This document shows positions 1 to 4,083 of a stretch of DNA of 6,385 bases, piece by piece. The translations under genes and the position numbers were made by a program. The stretch comes from Fidelibacterota bacterium (lineage in GTDB: Bacteria; Fidelibacterota; UBA2242), in the NCBI GenBank assembly GCA_030655795.1, contig JAUSPJ010000131.1, positions 1 to 6,385 of the forward strand, given 5' to 3'. Each line of letters opens with the position of its first letter. Position 1 is the first letter of the stretch. The notes under the pieces were generated by a model that searched no databases, was not told where the DNA came from, and saw only the letters and a list, made by a program, of their open reading frames with translations.

Positions 1-437
1 TGCCAGTCCATGGTGGTGTCGAGAATATATTCGAAAAACTGATCCGGGGTGGATTGATCGTAGATGACGGTGCAGCATTGGGTATTATTAGGAGGTATTC
101 GTATGGGAAACGTAATCCCGTTCCGGTTTTTTTTGTATTCGATCAAGTCTCCATTTTCAGCAGTAACCGTAATTGAGCAGGGGAAAGGTAAATTTTTATT
201 ATCCGGGAATGGGTAATACAAGATTCGCTGTATATCTTTTTGGAAGTCATTACGAAATGTATAGTTCGCTGAAACATGGCAGTAATTCTCGTGAATCTCA
301 AACACAATTTTTTCACTGTGAAAAATAATATCGTTGCCGACACAAAATGAGACGAGGAAAACGGTCAACAAACAGATTGAAACAAAATTTTGCGTATGGT
401 AAAGGCTTTTATTTACTATTTTAAGATTTTGGACCAT
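1..437 (-). CDS. Exported protein of unknown family, N-terminal part (runs off left edge)
   Basis: An open frame of 145 full codons with no stop before the window edge; the C-terminus is missing. The ATG at 437-435 is preceded by an AGGAA Shine-Dalgarno (451-447) nine bases away, and no other Met lies near the N-terminus. Residues 1-17 are polar and basic, and 18-33 (NFVSICLLTVFLVSFC region) are strongly hydrophobic, so a Sec signal peptide is likely. Cleavage after about Gly34 is plausible; Phe precedes Cys32, so it is a poor lipobox. The mature part alternates hydrophobic and polar residues like a beta-sandwich (IVFEIHENYCHVSANYTF, LYYPFP, GITFPIRIPPNNT, FFEYILDTT). I do not recognise the family. 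It could be a periplasmic or cell-surface protein. It lies downstream of the 512-547 terminator and probably has its own promoter. Confidence 0.8.
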   Translation of the reverse strand, partial: MVQNLKIVNKSLYHTQNFVSICLLTVFLVSFCVGNDIIFHSEKIVFEIHENYCHVSANYTFRNDFQKDIQRILYYPFPDNKNLPFPCSITVTAENGDLIEYKKNRNGITFPIRIPPNNTQCCTVIYDQSTPDQFFEYILDTTMDW

Positions 438-475
438 GATAGTTTGTTCCTGGTCACTATAAATTATTCAAAATT

Positions 476-504
476 AGTTTAATGGCTTATTGGACAAAAA
501 TCAA
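476..504 (-). promoter_or_regulatory. Candidate sigma70-type promoter for the exported protein gene
   Basis: On the minus strand, TTGATT (504-499) and TAAACT (481-476) are separated by 17 bases, each matching four of six consensus positions. The site sits immediately past the T-tract of the terminator and about 40 bases before the start codon at 437. The position is sensible, but AT-rich DNA gives such matches by chance. Confidence 0.35.
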
Positions 505-511
505 GACAATT

Positions 512-547
512 AAAAAAAAGGCCCCGAATAAAATATCCGGTGCCTTT
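512..547 (-). terminator. Rho-independent terminator closing the minus-strand operon
   Basis: Read on the minus strand, AAAGGC (547-542) pairs with GCCTTT (522-517). After a one-base A/G mismatch, CCGGATA (540-534) pairs with TATTCGG (530-524) around a TTT loop, with one G-T wobble. The stem is followed directly by eight T residues (519-512, the first three also in the stem). The plus strand has no T-run after the hairpin, so termination is for leftward transcription only. It separates the DUF6485 end of the operon from the exported-protein gene. Confidence 0.9.
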
Positions 548-725
548 GGTTGAGCATAGAGATAAGAAGCGTTTCCTACTGTCAGCTCCGAATTTATTCG
601 GTAAGTTTCCCGACTACTCCGAGTTCTCCGATGGATCGACTTACTATTAGATCAACAGCTGTCTGACGGGGTGGTAGTTGCCGATAATGATAACTGTGGG
701 CCTTTACCTTTTTCTCCAACCATCG
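548..725 (-). other. Unexplained stretch: possible decayed small gene or structured RNA
   Basis: Between the DUF6485 stop and the terminator there is no full-length gene. Two protein-like stretches can be read on the minus strand. The first continues in the DUF6485 frame after its TAA: 43 codons (725-597) with a TTG at 719-717, ending in DLIVSRSIGELGVVGKLTE and a TAA at 596-594. The second, in another frame, starts near 591 with SELTVGNASYLYAQP and stays open through the terminator. Together they resemble one reading frame broken by a shift. The same RNA could form GTAAGT/ACTTAC and CCGAA-TAAA-TTCGG stems before the terminator hairpin, so a non-coding RNA or 3' UTR element is the alternative. 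No family is recognised. Confidence 0.3.
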
Positions 726-929
726 TTACATTCGGCCACTTTGGACGAGTTGAGTAAAGCGTTCAAATGATCGGTCATAGGTTTTTTCCACATCCTTTGG
801 GAAGCAGCAGGCTGGTAATTCCCGCATCCTTAAATGATACTGCAGGCAATCACAACAGACGCCTTTTCGGGAGCAGGGTGAGTAGCTGCAGTTGCAATTA
901 TTGAGGTTGCGGTGTTTATTGCATTCCAT
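726..929 (-). CDS. DUF6485 family small Cys-rich protein
   Basis: A 67-residue protein with nine cysteines (3, 12, 14, 19, 25, 26, 28, 41, 42) and histidines at 6 and 32. The pattern MECNK..NL.NCNC.Y.PCSRKG.CC.C..YH and ELPAC.FP...EKTYDRS is that of DUF6485, a family of about this length with no known function. The spacing of Cys residues suggests a metal-binding (zinc or iron-sulfur) fold, which is inference. There is no signal peptide, so it is probably cytoplasmic. The ATG at 929 has a full AAGGAG Shine-Dalgarno (943-938) eight bases upstream. It is the last clear gene of the leftward operon, 208 bases before the terminator hairpin begins to be transcribed at 547 plus the intervening unexplained stretch. 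Confidence 0.88.
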   Translation of the reverse strand: MECNKHRNLNNCNCSYSPCSRKGVCCDCLQYHLRMRELPACCFPKDVEKTYDRSFERFTQLVQSGRM

Positions 930-937
930 CGTTGGTT

Positions 938-943
938 CTCCTT
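938..943 (-). promoter_or_regulatory. Ribosome binding site of the DUF6485 gene
   Basis: A consensus AAGGAG eight bases before the ATG at 929. It follows the TAA (947-945) of the shifted sfsA-remnant frame by one base, the usual spacing of an operon junction. Confidence 0.75.
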
Positions 944-944
944 G

Positions 945-1171
945 TTAAATGGGTTTAATTGTGAATGTCTGAGCATCCAGTATTATATCCAGAAATGAGC
1001 GATTGTGAACAGGATTTTCCATAAAATAGAAAAGGTGGGAGGGATCATTGCCATCCGGCCTGTGTTGGGAACATAGGCCAGAATTGGTTTTCCATCAAGA
1101 GTCAATTTCATCAAAAAACGATTGAGCTGGCGGATAAATTTAGCTTCGGTGAATGTTGGATAAATTTGCAT
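945..1171 (-). pseudogene. sfsA: Truncated and frameshifted sfsA remnant
   Basis: From the ATG at 1171 the frame reads MQIYPTFTEAKFIRQLNRFL, then MKLTLDGKPILAYVPNTGRM. This matches the N-terminal domain of SfsA (sugar fermentation stimulation protein, normally about 230 residues), including the hallmark RLNRF and PNTGRM segments. The match ends there. This frame stops at 985-983 after an unrelated tail. A second frame (shifted near 1055-1065) gives a protein-like end, DGNDPSHLFYFMENP to ILDAQTFTIKPI, and a TAA at 947-945. That tail does not resemble the SfsA C-terminus, so a simple one-base shift would not restore the protein; an internal deletion or fusion is more likely. The nuclease-like C-terminal domain of SfsA is absent. 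The frame is also open up to an ATG at 1216, overlapping the amylase end, but family similarity begins around 1171. Confidence 0.65.
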
Positions 1172-1185
1172 GAATTGATGACTGT

Positions 1186-2523
1186 CTATTTCTTCACGAG
1201 TAACAGGAAATTCCATTTATCGAGTGAAAATATTTCTTTTGCCGAAAGGGATATCTCACTGTCAGTCAGCGGATTAACATACCTTCCTTCAAGTTTTTTA
1301 TGCCTGATTTTAGCGATCTGTACCTGATTCGAAAAGTTGAAAATCGCTACAATTTTATCACCCTCTTTTTCGCGGGTGAAGGCATAAATATTCTTGTCAT
1401 TTGATGTTTTCAAGCGAGTCAAATCTCCGCCTGAAGTCCCGTTCCACAGGGCCTTATTGGTCTGTTTCAGATTTAACAGACGCGTATAAAGGTCGCGATT
1501 TGGGTGATCTTTCCATGGGATCAAATCCTTTTCAAAAAAGGAGAGTGATTTATTCATTCCGGCTTCCAGACCGTTATACAAGAGCGGCATTCCGCGAAAG
1601 ACGCAGGTAAAGGCGATAAATGCCTCCGTAGCATCACCGAGACGTTCATATACGGTACCATTCCAGGAATTCTCGTCGTGATTTGTCACGAACAGCATCC
1701 GGTAATCGTCGGGATGATATTCTTTAAATTCCTTTAAAACCAGTTTGTCCAGGCCGCGGACATCTTTTTTCCTGGACGCAATTGCATCCATGAGATATTT
1801 ATACTGCCAGGCATAGGTCATGTCGAAGGCTTTGGCGTGAAGTTCCGGTTCATGGGCTTCCGCTAACATGAATACCGGTTTGATCTTTTCCAGCTCGACT
1901 CGGACATTATTCCAGAAATCTGTTGGAACCATTGCCGCAACATCGCACCGATATCCGTCGATATCGAATTCTTCTACCCAGTATTTGAGTGCATTGATCA
2001 TTGCTTTGCGCAGATCAGGATTATCATAATTCAAGTCGATGACATCGGTCCAGTCCTTTATCTCGGTAATGTGATTTCCTGCGAAATCACGATCAAAGTA
2101 TTCGATATTTGTTTTCGTCCAGACATTATCCCAGGCAGAGTGATTTGCGACCCAATCGATAATAAGATACATCCCCAATTCGTGGGTTTTCTCTACCAAA
2201 CGCTTGAAATCATCCTTCGTACCAAATTCCGGATTCACATCGGTATAGTCCTTGACCGAATAGTAACTGCCAAGCGATCCTTTGCGGTTTACTTCACCAA
2301 CGGGATGAATCGGCATCAGCCAGATAATTTTGACGCCCATTTTCTGTAGTTCAGGCAGATATTTTTCGAATTCCGTAAAAGTACCCTCTTTGGAAAACTG
2401 CCTGATGTTGGCTTCATAAATGGTAGCATTCCGGCTCCATTCCGGGTGTTTAATTGTCCGTTCGTAGGCGTTTAATGTTGTCATAATCACTAATCCAATC
2501 ATCAGGTTTGTCAATAGTTTCAT
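1186..2523 (-). CDS. Secreted GH13 alpha-amylase family glycoside hydrolase
   Basis: A 445-residue enzyme expected to cleave or rearrange alpha-1,4-glucans outside the cytoplasm. Residues 1-19 (MKLLTNLMIGLVIMTTLNA) form a typical signal peptide. The (beta/alpha)8 barrel carries the GH13 signature regions: region I DWVANH (123-128), region II GYRCDVAA with nucleophile Asp194, region III MLAEAHE with acid/base Glu222, and region IV TNHDEN with transition-state stabiliser Asp283. IYEANIRQFS (35-44) and GSLGSYYSVKDY (82-93) also fit the family. Residues from about 375 form the usual C-terminal beta-domain. All catalytic residues are present, so it should be active; hydrolase versus transferase specificity cannot be read. 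The frame extends to a GTG at 2544, but that start lacks a Shine-Dalgarno, overlaps the thymidylate synthase end and puts seven polar residues before the signal peptide. The ATG at 2523 has GGAG seven bases upstream. It lies 13 bases after the preceding gene. Confidence 0.93.
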   Translation of the reverse strand: MKLLTNLMIGLVIMTTLNAYERTIKHPEWSRNATIYEANIRQFSKEGTFTEFEKYLPELQKMGVKIIWLMPIHPVGEVNRKGSLGSYYSVKDYTDVNPEFGTKDDFKRLVEKTHELGMYLIIDWVANHSAWDNVWTKTNIEYFDRDFAGNHITEIKDWTDVIDLNYDNPDLRKAMINALKYWVEEFDIDGYRCDVAAMVPTDFWNNVRVELEKIKPVFMLAEAHEPELHAKAFDMTYAWQYKYLMDAIASRKKDVRGLDKLVLKEFKEYHPDDYRMLFVTNHDENSWNGTVYERLGDATEAFIAFTCVFRGMPLLYNGLEAGMNKSLSFFEKDLIPWKDHPNRDLYTRLLNLKQTNKALWNGTSGGDLTRLKTSNDKNIYAFTREKEGDKIVAIFNFSNQVQIAKIRHKKLEGRYVNPLTDSEISLSAKEIFSLDKWNFLLLVKK

Positions 2524-2530
2524 TTTGGTA

Positions 2531-2534
2531 CTCC
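2531..2534 (-). promoter_or_regulatory. Ribosome binding site that decides the GH13 start
   Basis: GGAG on the minus strand, seven bases before the ATG at 2523 and just after the TAA (2539-2537) of the thymidylate synthase gene. It favours the ATG over the upstream GTG at 2544. Confidence 0.6.
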
Positions 2535-2536
2535 AT

Positions 2537-3388
2537 TTACTCACGGCACATATTTGCAGCCTTTTCCCGAATGGCCGGTATTGCCTCGTCCATGATATCC
2601 TTCATATCGCTATAGTTGTATGTTCGCTGGTCAAATTCCCGGGTTTCGATAGCGTTCAGAAAGCGGTTTTTAAATTCATCAAAATAGGAACCATAGATAT
2701 GATAGCTGTCAGCCTGATGGACATAACGGCCGAGTTTTACTTTTTTCCCCGAGAGTTCTGTAATCCGATCGGCGATTTTCTGTTGCAATTGAATCAGGGC
2801 GAACATATTCATAAATGCCGCTTTGTAGGCATCATTGGAGCGAAAACGGACATTTGTGTTCAGATACCAGGTTTCGTCATCGCCTTTTAATAAACGGCAC
2901 CAGATACTCTGCAGGCAGGCAGGATCGTAGCAGGTGTTGTCTTCCCAGACTTTCCAAGTAATCGCCTGAGCCCGTCGGGTATAAGGAACCTTGGCGAGTT
3001 TTTGGGCAATCAATTCGATTTGATCATAAGGCTTTTCGATTCCCGGTACAGCATAATCAAAAAGCCGCTGGTGGTAGGTATATTCCCATTTTGTATCGTT
3101 AGGATCATCGGCATTGCGGACACAGTGGTCCTTGATACCTTCGACGACTTCCAGTACGTACTCCTGTAAATCTTCCAGACCGCCCGGCATATCCCGGTGA
3201 ATCATCGGTTCAGATATGGGATCATGAATAACCACTGTCATTGAACAATCTTTACAGGGTGGGTCCTCGGGTTTATCGTATTCTGTTTTAATGTCACAAC
3301 CTTTTTGATAGGCTTCCAAGACTGATTTTTCCCAGGCTTCTGCCAGTGAATTACCTTCAACAAATAAAACAGGAATATGTCCGTTCAT
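2537..3388 (-). CDS. Thymidylate synthase family protein, methanogen-like type
   Basis: A 283-residue protein of the thymidylate synthase superfamily. These enzymes transfer a one-carbon unit from methylene-tetrahydrofolate to dUMP to give dTMP in the cytoplasm. Visible landmarks in order: YTRRAQAITW with the phosphate-binding Arg pair 138-139; DPACLQ with catalytic Cys158; RFRSND (181-186), equivalent to QRSxD; AFMNMFAL with Asn194 at the pyrimidine-selecting position; and DSYHIYG (228-233 region) with His230 and Tyr232. The PACLQ form instead of PPCH and the overall layout resemble the archaeal/methanogen-type enzymes rather than E. coli ThyA. The first 100 residues (NSLAEAWEKSVLEAY, SEPMIHRDMPGGL) also look like that group. 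Asn194 argues for dUMP rather than dCMP as substrate, so dCMP hydroxymethylase is less likely. The ATG at 3388 has AAGGAG five bases upstream. It probably shares a transcript with the GH13 gene. Confidence 0.82.
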   Translation of the reverse strand: MNGHIPVLFVEGNSLAEAWEKSVLEAYQKGCDIKTEYDKPEDPPCKDCSMTVVIHDPISEPMIHRDMPGGLEDLQEYVLEVVEGIKDHCVRNADDPNDTKWEYTYHQRLFDYAVPGIEKPYDQIELIAQKLAKVPYTRRAQAITWKVWEDNTCYDPACLQSIWCRLLKGDDETWYLNTNVRFRSNDAYKAAFMNMFALIQLQQKIADRITELSGKKVKLGRYVHQADSYHIYGSYFDEFKNRFLNAIETREFDQRTYNYSDMKDIMDEAIPAIREKAANMCRE

Positions 3389-3462
3389 AACTGCTCCTTG
3401 GGGTTATTAAAAAATCCTAGGGAATATAAGGGATTAAGTTTGAAAATGGAATGGATAGAAGA

Positions 3463-3816
3463 TTAGTTTTTAGCCAGCCATTCCACGGCATCGACTCGAT
3501 TATAAAACGTACGAAAGTGGTTCCCCCGGTTTGACTCGGCGGCGAATTTCTTGAACCGGCTTTTGACAAATTCGGGTGACAGAACCAGAGCAACTTTCAG
3601 GTAATAAGTGACAAACTTCTGAATGATGGTCCCCAGCTGTCCGGAATTCAGATCAAAGAAATCTTCGGGTAGATTTTTCAGGTAGAGTAAAACACCAATG
3701 GCTTCATGTTCGCCGCAGAATCCGATGACGTCAACTGCATCGCGTTCGTTCTTGATAAGTACCTGGATGAGTGTACCTTCGATGAATGTTTTTCCGTTGG
3801 TTTTGTTTACTTGCAT
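3463..3816 (-). CDS. DUF4180 domain-containing protein
   Basis: A 117-residue protein matching the DUF4180 family in length and motifs: DFFDLNSGQLGTIIQKF (52-68), the YYLKVALVL strand (71-79), ESNRG (94-98) and a closing DAVEWL (109-114). The family's function is not established. There is no signal peptide or membrane segment, so it should be cytoplasmic. The frame extends up to a TTG at 3873. The ATG at 3816 is preferred because GGAG lies eight bases upstream, the family similarity starts after it, and a candidate promoter overlaps the longer version. It is the first gene of the leftward operon, 74 bases ahead of the thymidylate synthase gene, and divergent from polA. Confidence 0.85.
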   Translation of the reverse strand: MQVNKTNGKTFIEGTLIQVLIKNERDAVDVIGFCGEHEAIGVLLYLKNLPEDFFDLNSGQLGTIIQKFVTYYLKVALVLSPEFVKSRFKKFAAESNRGNHFRTFYNRVDAVEWLAKN

Positions 3817-3824
3817 TTGATTAA

Positions 3825-3828
3825 CTCC
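3825..3828 (-). promoter_or_regulatory. Ribosome binding site that decides the DUF4180 start
   Basis: GGAG on the minus strand, eight bases before the ATG at 3816. No comparable site precedes the upstream TTG at 3873. Confidence 0.6.
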
Positions 3829-3845
3829 ATGAAAAATTGGATGGT

Positions 3846-3873
3846 ATATTAGACGATATCCTGAAGATTTCAA
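3846..3873 (-). promoter_or_regulatory. Candidate promoter of the leftward operon
   Basis: On the minus strand TTGAAA (3873-3868) and TAATAT (3851-3846) are 16 bases apart, placing a start site near 3840, about 25 bases before the DUF4180 ATG. A competing site is the extended -10 element TGGTATAAT at 3919-3911, which has a perfect TATAAT but no good -35. Either or both could drive the operon. Confidence 0.4.
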
Positions 3874-3885
3874 CCGGAATAATTA

Positions 3886-3902
3886 GACTATAGACGACTA
3901 TA
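3886..3902. repeat. Two direct copies of GACTATA one helical turn apart
   Basis: GACTATA occurs at 3886-3892 and 3896-3902, ten bases start to start, so both would face the same side of the helix. It lies between the two candidate leftward promoters, a sensible position for a regulator site. AT-rich chance repeats are equally possible. Confidence 0.3.
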
Positions 3903-3910
3903 TACGATTT

Positions 3911-3919
3911 ATTATACCA
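3911..3919 (-). promoter_or_regulatory. Candidate extended -10 promoter for the leftward operon
   Basis: The minus strand reads TGGTATAAT, a TGn motif joined to a perfect -10 hexamer. The -35 position (ACTTCT) is poor, as is common for extended -10 promoters. It would give a leader of roughly 85-90 bases before the DUF4180 ATG. Confidence 0.35.
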
Positions 3920-3966
3920 GTAGAATAACCATAAGAAGTGGAATTGTACTAATTTGAAATTTAAAA

Positions 3967-3979
3967 ATCGAAATTCGAT
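3967..3979. promoter_or_regulatory. Near-perfect 13-base palindrome, possible operator
   Basis: ATCGAA and TTCGAT flank a single central A. The site is in the divergent intergenic region, about 60 bases upstream of the candidate polA -35 and about 50 bases upstream of the extended -10 on the other strand. No regulator can be named. Confidence 0.3.
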
Positions 3980-3994
3980 CATCATTGAATTAAC

Positions 3995-4010
3995 ACTTCA
4001 TTACTTCATT
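3995..4010. repeat. Tandem duplication of ACTTCATT
   Basis: Two adjacent perfect copies of an eight-base unit (3995-4002 and 4003-4010) just upstream of the candidate polA promoter. It may be only slippage in low-complexity DNA. Confidence 0.4.
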
Positions 4011-4037
4011 ATCCCTTTACTCCAACCCGAAAACACC

Positions 4038-4066
4038 TTGCCAAATTCACAGCATTATCGTAAACT
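4038..4066 (+). promoter_or_regulatory. Candidate sigma70-type promoter of polA
   Basis: TTGCCA (4038-4043, five of six matches) and TAAACT (4061-4066, four of six) are separated by exactly 17 bases. Transcription would start around 4073, leaving a leader of only about 11 bases before the polA ATG. The same TAAACT hexamer appears in the candidate promoter at 476-504. Confidence 0.4.
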
Positions 4067-4083
4067 TTTTCGTTATAAAAATT

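Noticed and set aside
143..343. A 66-codon minus-strand open frame
   Set aside because: It overlaps the exported-protein gene in another frame. That gene has the ribosome binding site, signal peptide and regular composition, whereas this frame is rich in rare runs and has no Shine-Dalgarno.
548..725. tmRNA, SRP RNA, riboswitch or group II intron fragment
   Set aside because: I looked for the diagnostic sequences (tmRNA acceptor end, SRP GGAAG-type apical loop, B12 box, domain V hairpin) and found none.
1401..1610. Plus-strand open frame opposite the GH13 gene
   Set aside because: It is antisense to a well-supported enzyme gene with all catalytic motifs and has no recognisable protein features.
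2071..2349. Plus-strand open frame of 92 codons
   Set aside because: It is a shadow of the GH13 barrel region (region I and flanks) on the other strand.
2525..2890. Plus-strand open frame of 121 codons
   Set aside because: It lies antisense to the thymidylate synthase core motifs and has no supporting ribosome binding site or family similarity.
3400..3445. Possible terminator between DUF4180 and thymidylate synthase genes (AATCC and GGATT followed by T residues)
   Set aside because: The stem is only five weak base pairs around a 13-base loop, so it is not a credible intrinsic terminator.
3873..4083. CRISPR array or insertion-sequence end in the intergenic region
   Set aside because: The repeats are only 7-8 bases, occur twice, and have no regular spacers, terminal inverted repeats or transposase nearby.
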